Below, in pieces: positions 30,083 to 38,290 of a DNA stretch of 64,000 bases. The notes under the pieces were generated by a model. It was not told where the DNA came from, made no database searches, and saw only the letters and a program-made list of their open reading frames with translations. Position numbers and translations under genes: made by a program. The DNA is from Streptomyces sp. NBC_01217. Lineage in GTDB: Bacteria; Actinomycetota; Actinomycetes; Streptomycetales; Streptomycetaceae. The stretch's first letter is position 1; every line of letters begins with the position of its first letter. The DNA is taken from assembly GCF_035994185.1 (NCBI RefSeq), contig NZ_CP108538.1, forward strand, positions 7,567,501 through 7,631,500. Reading direction: 5' to 3'.

Positions 30083-30106
30083 ACGCAACGGTGTTGACGG
30101 GCACAG

Positions 30107-30300
30107 GTCCCAGTGATCATGGAGTTGCGACGCTCTGTGATCACGAGGAAAACCTGTGCCCGCGCTGCCATCATGGCTCACCGAACCGCTCTGGGACCAA
30201 TTCACAGCCCTGCTTCCCGAACGGCGGGAGTTCCACCCGGACCATCCACTCGGCTGCCACCGCCGACGCATCAGTGACCGGATCATTTTCGACAAGCCTG
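30107..30300 (+). pseudogene. 5' fragment of an IS5-family transposase
   Basis: From GTG 30156 about 48 residues (VPALPSWLTEPLWDQFTALLP and on) match the start of IS5-type transposases. The similarity ends near 30300, where unrelated sequence begins. The IS4 element inserted directly in front of it. Confidence 0.6.
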
Positions 30301-30692
30301 ACTTCCGCAGTTGGCGGGCATGCGGCCCTCACGGGCCGCACCAACGTTGACGACGTCTGGGCTCAAGTCGAGGCCGAGCACTACGAACGAGAGCACTACG
30401 AAGAGCTCTCGACTCGCCATCTGCTCGAACGCTTCGAGCTCGGGGCGCCTGTCGGCGCCCTCTGACGTAGATCGCAACGGCGAGGTGATGGCGAAGCGCC
30501 TCGGTTTCGCCGTTGCTCTCTTCACCCTGCGGCGCCCTACGGGCGCCCCTGGCGCATGCCGCTTACATCCCGGGGGGCGCTACCGCGCCCCACTTCCCGA
30601 AGACCCTCACGGCAAGCGACTTCACCTTGCCGTTGCAGCTCTGCTCAAGCGGCGCCCGACAGGGCGCCCCATCACAAGGAGGACTTACACAG
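30301..30692. other. Non-coding stretch with a 42-residue C-terminal gene fragment and repeated GGCGCC hairpins
   Basis: At 30339-30465 a reading frame encodes an acidic tail (VDDVWAQVEAEHYEREHY and on) with no start; it is probably the end of a lost gene. From 30440 to 30672 there are four GC-rich palindromes built on GGCGCC/GGGCGCC, separated by similar AT-poor segments. The IS3 element begins at 30693. No gene is supported. Confidence 0.5.
30443..30672. repeat. Cluster of GGCGCC-type palindromes
   Basis: Hairpins are seen near 30446-30463 (GGCGCCTGTCGGCGCC), 30531-30550 (GCGGCGCCCTACGGGCGCCC), 30570-30590 (GGGGGGCGCTACCGCGCCCC) and 30651-30671 (GCGGCGCCCGACAGGGCGCC). The sequence between the second and fourth also repeats loosely (both preceded by GCCGTTGC and CTC). 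The function is unknown. Confidence 0.55.
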
Positions 30693-30723
30693 TGTCAATC
30701 CCCTGTAACCGTGGAGGGTTCGT

Positions 30724-31635
30724 CTATGCGGCCCGGTCCTCCTGGCGGTGGCGGGCTCGCGCTTCCATGATCTTGTGTTCGAATTCGATGGGCGGCAGGC
30801 CTCCAGCGGAGGTGTGCCGGCGCTTGGTGTTGTAGAAGTCGGTGATCCAGGTCGCGATCTTGATGCGGGCCTCGGCCCGGGTAGCGAACGTATGGCGGTG
30901 CACGTACTCGACCTTGAGGGTCGAGTTGACCGATTCCGCGGCGGCGTTGTCGAGGGCCGATCCCACTCGTCCCATCGACTGGACCACACCCAAAGTGCGG
31001 CAACTCTCGTTGAACGCGGCCGAGGTGTACTCGCTGCCGCGGTCGCTGTGGAAGATCACCCCGTTTACGTTGCCACCCCGGGTGGCAACGGCCATATGCA
31101 GCGAGCCCGTGATCAGCTCGGTGTCGTGGTGGTCGCTCATGGCGTAACCCAGCATCCGGCGTGAGAACAGGTCCAGCACCGTGGAGAGGTACAGCTTGCC
31201 CTCGCCGGTCTCGATCTCGGTCATGTCACCACACCACAAGACGTCCGGTGCGACCGCGTTGAAGCGGCGTCCTACCAGGTCAGGGGCGGCCTTCCGTTTG
31301 CCCTGCTTCGTCAGTGAGTGCGGCTTGCGGCGCTTGCGCCCCTCCAGACCGAGTTCGGCCATGATCTGCGCCACCGTGTTTTTGCTGACCTGCCAGCCCT
31401 CGGCCCACAGGTCCAGCGTGATCCTCGGCGAGCCGTAGGTCCGCTTCGAGTTCTCGAACAGCACCGTGATCCGTTCGGCCAGCACAGTCCGCCTGACCTC
31501 GCGTTTCGTCGGCTCCTGAGGTCGGCGCCTCCACTTGTAGAACCAGGACTCGGACACTTCCAAGGCCCGGCAGGTCACCGCGTGCGGGACGCCGTGCTCG
31601 GTCCGCTGGTCGCCGATGAAGCCCGCCACGCTCAC
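30724..31635 (-). CDS. IS3-family transposase OrfB, copy A
   Basis: 303 residues of the rve integrase type. The catalytic triad is D in LWCGDMTEI, D in FHSDRGSEY and E in NAAAESVNSTLK (35-residue D-E spacing). The start GTG overlaps the end of orfA by 4 bases. In many IS3 elements the two are fused by ribosomal frameshifting. Confidence 0.92.
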   Translation of the reverse strand: MSVAGFIGDQRTEHGVPHAVTCRALEVSESWFYKWRRRPQEPTKREVRRTVLAERITVLFENSKRTYGSPRITLDLWAEGWQVSKNTVAQIMAELGLEGRKRRKPHSLTKQGKRKAAPDLVGRRFNAVAPDVLWCGDMTEIETGEGKLYLSTVLDLFSRRMLGYAMSDHHDTELITGSLHMAVATRGGNVNGVIFHSDRGSEYTSAAFNESCRTLGVVQSMGRVGSALDNAAAESVNSTLKVEYVHRHTFATRAEARIKIATWITDFYNTKRRHTSAGGLPPIEFEHKIMEARARHRQEDRAA

Positions 31636-31949
31636 TTCATCGACTCCTTCACCCAGAGGACCACGGATCGCTTGAGGACTTCACGCTCCATCCCGAGCTC
31701 GACGTTGTCCTTGCGCAACCGGGCATTCTCTTCACGCAGCCGGCGCAACTCCTCACGCTCCGGCTCCGAGAGCTTGCCGGTGGCGGCCGCATCGGCTGCC
31801 CGCCGGGCTCGCGTCACCCAGTTGACCAATGTGCCCTCGTTCACACCCAGGTCACGGGCCACCTGAGCCATCGGCTTACCCGTCTCCTGGACGATCCTCA
31901 CCGCCCCGGCGCGGAACTCCGCATCGTACTGCCGCCGCTTTTCAGGCAA
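31632..31949 (-). CDS. IS3-family transposase OrfA, copy A
   Basis: 105 residues from a TTG start at 31949. The helix-turn-helix is QYDAEFRAGAVRIVQETGKPMAQVARDLGVNEGTLVNWV, followed by a leucine-zipper-like coiled coil (LRRLREENARLRKDNVELGMEREVL). It differs from copy B by a single base at 31643 (Ser versus Pro near the C-terminus). Confidence 0.9.
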   Translation of the reverse strand: MPEKRRQYDAEFRAGAVRIVQETGKPMAQVARDLGVNEGTLVNWVTRARRAADAAATGKLSEPEREELRRLREENARLRKDNVELGMEREVLKRSVVLWVKESMK

Positions 31950-31963
31950 CTGACTCCCCTTAA

Positions 31964-32839
31964 GAGGGTGTCTCACGTGGCAAGTTTCGCGAGTTTCTTG
32001 TAGCAGGTCAGGACGGCGGCCAGGCCGAGGAAGGCGAGGAAGTGCGAGCCCTTTCGTTCGTACCGGACGGTGAGGCGGCGGTAGCCGAACAACCAGGCGA
32101 TGGACCGCTCGATCTTCCAGCGGTGCCGGCCGAGCCGTTCGCCGGATTCGATGCCCGGCCGGGCGATGCGCGGGATCAGCCCCCGTTCACGCAGCCAGGC
32201 GAGGTGGTCAGCGGAGAAGTACGCCTTATCGGCGCGGAGTTTGACTGGGCGGCGCCGACGGGGTCCGCGCCGGGAACGGATGGCGGGTATGCCACGGATC
32301 AGCGGCTTGAGGGCGAGGCTGTCGTGCATGTTTGCGCCGGACACGGCGATGGCGAGTGGGATGCCCTGGGCCTCGGACAGCACGTGCAGTTTGCTGCCCT
32401 TCTTGCCGCGATCGACCGGGTTCGGCCCGGTCAGCGAACCCCCCTTTTCGCCCGCACCGACGCGGCGTCAACGATTGCGGAGGTCCAGTCGAGCTCGCCC
32501 CTGGCGCCGAGTTCGTCCAGGATCGCCCGGTGCAATCGGCGCCACAGCCCCGCCTGGGTCCACGCGGTGAACCGACGGTGTGCCGTCGCGGGCGACACCC
32601 CGAACGTCTCCGGCAGGTGCCGCCAGGCGCACCCGCTGGTCAGCACGTACACCACCGCCGTGAACACAGCCCGCTCATCCAGCGGCGCAGTCCCACCACC
32701 CTGCGGACGGGAGTTGAACGACGGCAACAACGGGGCGACGAGTTCCCACAGACCGTCAGGAACCAGCCGCTGCGACAGATCGGCACTCACGAAGAGACAT
32801 CATGCCGCAGCTCACACCATCACCACGTGAGACATCCTC
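31964..32839 (-). mobile_element. IS5-family (IS427-like) element inserted in IS3 copy A
   Basis: The 17-bp terminal repeats differ at one base (GAGGGTGTCTCACGTGG at 31964 and, on the other strand from 32839, GAGGATGTCTCACGTGG). The target TAA is duplicated at 31961-31963 and 32840-32842. IS3 copy B carries the uninterrupted site around 51361-51375, which proves the insertion point. Length 876 bp. Confidence 0.93.
31973..32790 (-). CDS. IS427-like transposase made by programmed frameshift (two overlapping frames)
   Basis: The upstream frame (32790 to 32431) encodes 119 residues with the DUF4096-type N-terminus and the first catalytic D (SAIVDAASVRAKRG). The downstream frame (ending 31973) carries the second D (RADKAYFSADHL) and E (HRWKIERSIAWLFGYRRL). 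The overlap holds A4G6 on the coding strand (32439-32448), a classic slippery run for a -1 shift. The full product would be about 265 residues. Confidence 0.85.
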
Positions 32840-32874
32840 TAAGTCCCTCCCTTCACGATACGAGGGGATCCTCA

Positions 32875-33073
32875 CCTACGCCGAGGACGCCTCCACCCTC
32901 CACGCCGGCACCGCACCCCGCGCCATGGCCACCTTCCGTAACCTCGTCATCGGCCTGATCAAAACTTTCGGAGCCGTCAACATCGCCAAGACCACCCGGG
33001 CAATCCGCGACCAGCCCGAACGAGCCCTCCCACTCCTGAGCATCACCAACAACCCCGGCTCTCGCGGAACTTG
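32875..33073 (+). pseudogene. 3' fragment of an ISAs1-family transposase
   Basis: The frame reads LTYAEDASTLHAGTAPRAMA and continues for ~65 residues to the TGA at 33071-33073. This is the conserved C-terminal end of ISAs1 transposases. Everything upstream is replaced by the IS3 element. Confidence 0.75.
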
Positions 33074-33285
33074 ATCAAGCCCTGTCCAGGCCGGCGGGGG
33101 CCTGCTCACCGACAGGGCTGCAAGTTGCATAATGAACGAACCTTGTGTTTCATTGCTCGCGCACGCACCCAACGCGAGTGGCGGCCTCTCGGGCCACGCT
33201 ACGGCTATGCCTGGTCTGTGAAAGCCGTCAGGACCGATGACTGGCTTGGCTTCGAGGCTCTCGGTCTCAGGCGTTCCGCATAGAA
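33074..33285. other. Intergenic sequence after the ISAs1 fragment
   Basis: It contains a short hairpin-like repeat (CAAGCCCTGTC near 33074, GACAGGGCTGCAAG near 33111) that may be the old ISAs1 end. No gene is supported. Confidence 0.4.
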
Positions 33286-33558
33286 ATGGATCAGATCATG
33301 CCCCACACGCCTAATGTCGCCTTCACCTATTACTCCTCCACTGGCACTATTCACCAGTTGCCGGAGACCATCGCCACTGGCGCGGCCGAGGCGGGGGCGG
33401 ACGTGCGACTGCTGCGCGTCACCGAGCTCGCGCCCAAGGAAGTGATCGTCAACGTCCAGCCGTAGGCCGATCACACCGCGGCAACCGAGCACATCCCGGT
33501 GGCCAAGCTAGACGACATGATGTGGGCCGACGCCGTCATCTTCGGTACTCGGAAAGCG
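33286..33558 (+). pseudogene. wrbA: WrbA-like flavodoxin gene fragment with an in-frame stop
   Basis: From ATG 33286 the frame reads a flavodoxin start (NVAFTYYSSTGTIHQL, GAAEAGADVRLLRVTELAP), then a TAG at 33463-33465, then KLDDMMWADAVIFGTR. This matches NAD(P)H:quinone oxidoreductases of the WrbA type up to their PTRFGN motif, after which similarity stops. It is non-functional. Confidence 0.75.
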
Positions 33559-34074
33559 GTGAAGTCTCCGTCGGGGCCTGGGTCAGCTGGCGCGGACCCA
33601 TGAGGTCGCCGACCGCTCCACGGGCGTGTCCATGTTCTCCTCGTATTCGACCACTCGGGCCGATGTGCGCGTCACCGTGATGCCATCGGCGTTGTACTGA
33701 TTCTTTCCTTCCTGGCAGTGGCGGACGAGGGCGCCGGTCGGCGACGATGCCGAGCTGAGCCCCGCCGGGAACTGTCGTGCGGGCCTTCGCGAGAGCTGGC
33801 GCCCGCCGTCCCGGCGACGGCGCCATGCCTTCGCCCCCCTCGAACGCTGTGCTTCTTCCCTTGCCAGTTCATCAGGCGCCTGCGCGCGGTCCTTTGACGG
33901 TCGGACGCGATGAGGTCATCGTGCCGAACGGCTTGCGTGCGCCGGGTCAGCCGGACCGATCACACCGAGGTACGTGTTGATGGAGCCGAATTGCCACCTT
34001 CGGTTCGCCGACGAACCCCGCGGGCGTACACATGCGGGCTCGCATACCGACGGCCCGACACGGGGACGGGCGAC
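33559..34074. other. 516-bp region before the biosynthetic operon
   Basis: No gene is supported on either strand. It must contain the promoter for the ectB-like operon. The last 40 bases before ATG 34075 include GGGGACGGG, a weak ribosome site. Confidence 0.45.
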
Positions 34075-35334
34075 ATGACGATTTTCGCCGACCTCGAATC
34101 AGAGGTCCGCAGCTACAGCCGGCTTTGGCCGGTCATGTTCGACCGAGCGGCAGGCAGCCGGCTGTACTCCGAGGACGGCCGGCCCTACCTGGACTTCTTC
34201 ACCGGCGCTGGTGCGCTCAACTACGGCCACAACGACCCCCACCTCAAGCAGGCCCTGTTGGACTACATCGTCCGGGACGGCGTCTCCCACGCACTGGACA
34301 TGTTCACCGTGGCGAAGCGGGACTTCCTGGAAGCCCTGCAGGACGTCCTCCTGGCTCCGCGAGGGCTCGAGTACAAGGTGGTGTTCCCCGGCCCGGGCGG
34401 AGCGAACGCGGTCGAGGCCGCTCTGAAACTCGCCCGGCGGGTCACCGGCCGGCAGTCGGTGGTGAGCTTCACCAACTCCTTCCACGGGATGACCCTGGGT
34501 GCCCTCTCGGTCAGCGGCAACAGGGGGAAACGCGCGGCCGCTGGCGTGGCCCTGACCCTGGCGTCCGCGCTGCCCTACGACGGCTACCCGGGCATCAGGG
34601 AAAGCGGCCCGTGTCATCTCGACCGGCTGCTGTCGGACGCGGGCAGTGGGCTGGACCGGCCCGCCGCCGTCATCGTGGAGACTGTTCAGGGCGAGGGCGG
34701 GCTCAGGGCCGCCGACGCGGGCTGGCTGCGCGAACTGGCCGACGTGTGCGCACGGCACGAGGTGCTGCTCATCGTGGACGACGTCCAGATGGGCTGCGGC
34801 CGCACCGGACCGTTCTTCAGCTTCGAGGACGCCGGGATCACTCCCGACATGGTGTGTCTGTCCAAGTCCATCGGAGGGTTCGGCCTGCCGCTGGCACTCA
34901 CCCTCATCCGGCCGGAACTCGACGTCTGGCAACCGGGCGACCACAACGGGACATTCCGCGGGGTCAGCGCGTCCTTCGTGACCGGAGCGCAGGCACTGCG
35001 CTCCTACTGGAGCGACGGGACGCTCGAGAAGTCCGTTCGGGAGCAGGGGGACCGGATCGCGGGGGCCTTGGCCGCCGTCGTCGAGGAGCACCCCGACGCG
35101 GGTCTGGAGGTTCGGGGCCGGGGGTTCGCGGCCGGACTGCGGCTCCCCGCGCCTGGCGCCGCCCGCGCGGTGTGTGCCGCGGCCTTCGACAACGGGCTGC
35201 TCATGGAGACGTCCGGGGCGGCCGACGACGTCGTGAAGCTGCTGCCCCCGCTCACCATCAGCGACGACGATCTGAGCGAGGGACTCGTCACCATCCGTCA
35301 CTGCGTGGGCCAGGTACTCGCGCGGAGCAAGTGA
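34075..35334 (+). CDS. ectB: EctB-like L-2,4-diaminobutyrate:2-oxoglutarate aminotransferase
   Basis: A 419-residue class III PLP enzyme. Lys264 in CLSKSIGGFGLPLAL is the Schiff-base lysine, and IVDDVQMGCGRTG binds the cofactor. The N-terminal MTIFADLESEVRSYSR and the GAGALNYGHN block are very close to ectoine-pathway EctB. EctB turns L-aspartate semialdehyde into diaminobutyrate. There is no ectA or ectC in the window, so the amine is probably a building block rather than ectoine. First gene of the run that includes the preQ0 genes. Confidence 0.85.
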   Translation: MTIFADLESEVRSYSRLWPVMFDRAAGSRLYSEDGRPYLDFFTGAGALNYGHNDPHLKQALLDYIVRDGVSHALDMFTVAKRDFLEALQDVLLAPRGLEYKVVFPGPGGANAVEAALKLARRVTGRQSVVSFTNSFHGMTLGALSVSGNRGKRAAAGVALTLASALPYDGYPGIRESGPCHLDRLLSDAGSGLDRPAAVIVETVQGEGGLRAADAGWLRELADVCARHEVLLIVDDVQMGCGRTGPFFSFEDAGITPDMVCLSKSIGGFGLPLALTLIRPELDVWQPGDHNGTFRGVSASFVTGAQALRSYWSDGTLEKSVREQGDRIAGALAAVVEEHPDAGLEVRGRGFAAGLRLPAPGAARAVCAAAFDNGLLMETSGAADDVVKLLPPLTISDDDLSEGLVTIRHCVGQVLARSK

Positions 35335-35346
35335 GAGGTCACTGCT

Positions 35347-36342
35347 GTGCCAGGCAAAATACCCGAGGTCGACCTTGAGGCGTGGCGTGACGCGTCCGAC
35401 GCCGAGCGGGTCCCGATTGCCGCGCGACTCGACGCCGCGCTGCGCGACACCGGTATGTTTCTCGTGTCCGGACACGGTGTGCCGCAAGCCGTCAACGACG
35501 ACTTCCGGGCCACCGCCAAACAGTTCTTCGCCCTGCCCAAGGTGGTCAAGACCCAGTACGCCATCGGAGCCGCCTACGACAGCGGGTGGCTCGAGATGCA
35601 TCCCCCCGGCGGGGTCGGAGTGCCGGTGAACGAGGGCGAGCAGGCGTCGAGCGCACCGGACCTCCACGAATCGTTTTACGTGGGACCCGGTCACCGCACT
35701 GGCGACGAACAGCGGGACCGGTTCAACTATCCGGCGAACCGCTGGCCGGCTGAGCTGACGGAACTACGGACGGCCGCAGACGCGTACACGGCGCACATGC
35801 TGCGCGTGGTGCAGGCCGTCAACGAGGTGCTCGCCGTCACCCTGGGACTGCCGGAGGACTTCTTCACCTCGCGGGCGCGGATGGCGACGTGGACGCAGAA
35901 CGCGAGCTGGTACCCGTCGTACGCGGCCGTCGGGGAGGTCGCTCGCGGGCAGTTCCGCAACGGGCCACACACGGACCTTGGCACCGTCACGCTGCTGAGC
36001 CGCCAGCGGGGGGTGGGCGGGTTGCAGGTGTGGAACGAGAAGGACGGCTGGTTCTCGCCGCCGTACAGCCCCGACTCGCTGATCGTCAACCTCGGTGACC
36101 TGATGGAGCTGTGGACCGACGGGCGCTGGCGGGCCCTGAAGCACCGGGTGCTGCCGCCCAGCCCGGACGCTCCGGACGAGGAACTGCTGTCGCTGGTTTT
36201 CTTCTTCGAGACCGACCCCGACACGCTGATCGAGCCGCTGGCCGCCCCGGTCGGCGGCGGCCGGGGGCTGCCGCCGGCGTATGCGCGGCGGTCGGTGCTC
36301 GAAAAGCTCGGCGTCTTTCCCGACTCCCTCCCGGTGGGCTGA
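35347..36342 (+). CDS. Isopenicillin N synthase-like Fe(II) oxygenase
   Basis: 331 residues with the DIOX_N region (IPEVDLEAWRDASDAERVPIAARLDAALRDTGMFLVSGHGV). The iron ligands are His208, Asp210 (NGPHTDLGTVTLL) and His266 (ALKHRVLPP). Such enzymes hydroxylate, desaturate or cyclise small substrates. GTG 35347 lies 12 bases after the ectB stop behind GAGAGG. queC follows after 3 bases. It could act on diaminobutyrate or a 7-deazaguanine adduct; neither is shown. Confidence 0.88.
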   Translation: MPGKIPEVDLEAWRDASDAERVPIAARLDAALRDTGMFLVSGHGVPQAVNDDFRATAKQFFALPKVVKTQYAIGAAYDSGWLEMHPPGGVGVPVNEGEQASSAPDLHESFYVGPGHRTGDEQRDRFNYPANRWPAELTELRTAADAYTAHMLRVVQAVNEVLAVTLGLPEDFFTSRARMATWTQNASWYPSYAAVGEVARGQFRNGPHTDLGTVTLLSRQRGVGGLQVWNEKDGWFSPPYSPDSLIVNLGDLMELWTDGRWRALKHRVLPPSPDAPDEELLSLVFFFETDPDTLIEPLAAPVGGGRGLPPAYARRSVLEKLGVFPDSLPVG

Positions 36343-36345
36343 ACC

Positions 36346-37026
36346 ATGAGCAGAATCGTTGGTGTGGTGTCCGGTGGGATCGACTCGGTCACTATGGCGC
36401 ACCACCTCGCTGCCGAGGGTCACGACCTCCACTTGCTGGCCGTCGACTACGGTCAGCGCCACCGCAAGGAACTCGTGTTCGCCGCCGCTGCCGCGGACCG
36501 GCTCGGCGCAACGTACGAAGAGGTCGATCTCGGCTCGGTGCGAAACGTCATGCGCGGATCGTCGCTGACGGATCCGGCCGTGGCCGTGCCCCGTCCGGGC
36601 CGCCCCGCCTGGGGCAACCCGAACATCGTGCCGAACCGGAATGCCGTACTGCTGTCGGTGGCCTTCGCGCTCGCCGTCAGCGTGCAGGCCGACGCCGTCG
36701 CCTTCGGCGTCATGGCCGAGGACGTCGGCCCGTCCGATACCTCCCCGGAGTTCCTACGGCTCTTCCTCGACATGGAGCGGGCGGCGACCAAGGGGTCGCT
36801 CGCGCCCGATGTCGAGCTGCTCGCGCCGCTGATCGAGCTGCCGAAGACCGGAGTCGTCGCCCTCGGTCAGAAGCTCGGCGTGCCCTGGGAGCAGACGTGG
36901 ACCTGCTTCCGTGGCGAGGACATCCACTGCGGCGCCTGTGCGGCGTGTGTGGAGCGCCGCGGAGCCTTCGCTGACCTGGGCATCACGGACCCGATGCCCT
37001 ATCGCGAACCGTGCACGCCGCGGTGA
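36346..37026 (+). CDS. queC: 7-cyano-7-deazaguanine (preQ0) synthase QueC
   Basis: 226 residues. The PP-loop VVSGGIDSVTMA (SGG at 9-11) binds ATP, and VPNRNAVLLSVA is the family motif. Cys187, Cys195, Cys198 and Cys201 form the zinc site (TCFRGEDIHCGACAACVERR). It converts 7-carboxy-7-deazaguanine to preQ0 in two ATP-dependent steps through an amide. All key residues are present. Starts 3 bases after the oxygenase gene. Confidence 0.95.
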   Translation: MSRIVGVVSGGIDSVTMAHHLAAEGHDLHLLAVDYGQRHRKELVFAAAAADRLGATYEEVDLGSVRNVMRGSSLTDPAVAVPRPGRPAWGNPNIVPNRNAVLLSVAFALAVSVQADAVAFGVMAEDVGPSDTSPEFLRLFLDMERAATKGSLAPDVELLAPLIELPKTGVVALGQKLGVPWEQTWTCFRGEDIHCGACAACVERRGAFADLGITDPMPYREPCTPR

Positions 37027-37075
37027 CGGACGCTGGCCGCCGCACCGGTGGCCTCGACAGGGAAGGAGACGCAGC

Positions 37076-37789
37076 GTGGAAGCGGAACTGGTAGTCAACG
37101 AGATCTTCGGCCCTACCGTCCAGGGCGAAGGCCGGTCCCTGGGGCGCAGGTGCGCGTTCCTGAGGCTTGGCGGCTGCAACCTGTCGTGCACCTGGTGCGA
37201 CACGCCGTACACGTGGGACTGGACGGGGGCGGGTGACTCCGGCATCAAGTACGAGCCCCGTGAGGAGCTGCACCGCCGTCCCGTCCGCGAGGTGGCCCAG
37301 GAACTCCTCGCCTTCGGCGTCGAGTTGATCGTCATCTCCGGAGGAGAGCCACTCGGCCAGCAGAACCGGCTGGTCCCCCTGGTCGAGCTGCTCACGGCGC
37401 ACGGCCTGGAGATCGAGATCGAGACCAATGGCACACACGCCGCCGACCCGGCCCTGGTGGCCGCCGGAGTCCGCTTCAATGTCTCGCCGAAGCTGGCCCA
37501 CTCCGGCGATCCCGCCCACCGGCGGATCGTGCCGGCCGCGCTGAAGGCCCTCGCAGCGACGGAGGGCGCCACGTTCAAGTTCGTCTGCCGTGACGTCGGC
37601 GATTTGGACGAGGTGGCAGTGCTGGTCGAGGAGTTTGGGCTCCGTTCGGTCTGGATTATGCCGAAGGGGCAGACCGGCGCCGAGGTGAGCCGACACATGA
37701 CCGAACTGGTTGACGCGGTGATCGCACGAGGCTGGAACTTGACCACACGCCTGCACACCTTGTTGTGGGGCGACACGCGAGGCGTCTGA
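37076..37789 (+). CDS. queE: 7-carboxy-7-deazaguanine synthase QueE (radical SAM)
   Basis: 237 residues from GTG 37076, chosen for the AAGGAGA 8-14 bases upstream. The Fe-S cluster cysteines are Cys34, Cys38 and Cys41 (GGCNLSCTWCDTPYTWDW). The GGEP motif (VISGGEPLGQ) binds SAM. It rearranges 6-carboxytetrahydropterin to 7-carboxy-7-deazaguanine (CDG). The product is a free carboxylate, a possible substrate for the ATP-grasp ligases farther right. Confidence 0.95.
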   Translation: MEAELVVNEIFGPTVQGEGRSLGRRCAFLRLGGCNLSCTWCDTPYTWDWTGAGDSGIKYEPREELHRRPVREVAQELLAFGVELIVISGGEPLGQQNRLVPLVELLTAHGLEIEIETNGTHAADPALVAAGVRFNVSPKLAHSGDPAHRRIVPAALKALAATEGATFKFVCRDVGDLDEVAVLVEEFGLRSVWIMPKGQTGAEVSRHMTELVDAVIARGWNLTTRLHTLLWGDTRGV

Positions 37790-37828
37790 TCGCGTGACTG
37801 GACCGACCGAGAAAGGTGCATTGGAGAC

Positions 37829-38191
37829 ATGACGCTGCGCATTACGAAGAAGTTCGAGTTCTCTGCCAGCCATCAGCTGTCCGGCCTGGCCGAGGACCAT
37901 CAGTGCGCTCGGCTGCACGGCCATAACTACGTGGTGGAGCTGGAGCTGAGCGCCGACCTGACGGAGCTGACGCCGACGGGATTCGTCCGTGACTACGGCG
38001 AGCTGTCCACCTTCAAGTCGTGGCTCGACCGGACGCTCGACCACCGGCACCTCAACGACCTGGTGGACAGCAACCCGACCGCCGAGAACCTGGCGGTGTG
38101 GCTCTACGAACGCTGGACCAAGGAACTCCCGGAGCTGACGTCCGTGCGCATCTCCGAGACCCCCAAGACCTGGGCCGAGTACCGGCCCTGA
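37829..38191 (+). CDS. queD: 6-carboxytetrahydropterin synthase QueD
   Basis: 120 residues. Zinc ligands His15 (FSASHQL), His30 and His32 (LHGHNY), with catalytic Cys26 in CARLHGHN, fit QueD rather than eukaryotic PTPS. It converts dihydroneopterin triphosphate to 6-carboxytetrahydropterin. RBS GAAAGG upstream. Between queE and folE, so the four preQ0 genes are consecutive. Confidence 0.95.
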   Translation: MTLRITKKFEFSASHQLSGLAEDHQCARLHGHNYVVELELSADLTELTPTGFVRDYGELSTFKSWLDRTLDHRHLNDLVDSNPTAENLAVWLYERWTKELPELTSVRISETPKTWAEYRP

Positions 38192-38290
38192 GTCCCTGAC
38201 ATGCCGTCGGCCGACGACAGCCGGCCTGGCTCACACCCGTACACCGCAATCGAGCAAAGGCCGTGCCGGTCGGACTGGAGAGGTGCCCCA

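Larger units (their letters stand above)
27457..30096 (+). mobile_element. IS4-family insertion sequence, interrupted by an IS5-family element
   Basis: The ends are a 16-bp perfect inverted repeat (CAACACCGTTGCGTTT at 27457-27472; its complement at 30081-30096). It is flanked by a perfect 10-bp direct repeat ACGGGCACAG (27447-27456 and 30097-30106), the target duplication size expected for IS4-group elements. Without the inserted IS5 element it is about 1.54 kb. The transposase is intact and the IS5 lies in its 5' leader. Confidence 0.9.
30693..32874 (-). mobile_element. IS3-family element (copy A), interrupted by an IS427-like element
   Basis: The ends are imperfect inverted repeats: TGTCAATCCCCT at 30693 and, read on the minus strand from 32874, TGAGGATCCCCT (18 of 26 bases agree). 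Without the insert it is about 1.3 kb. orfA and orfB are both present. No target duplication is seen, and the right end abuts a truncated ISAs1 gene whose left part is missing, so an adjacent deletion probably occurred. A second copy lies at 50305-51402. Confidence 0.85.
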
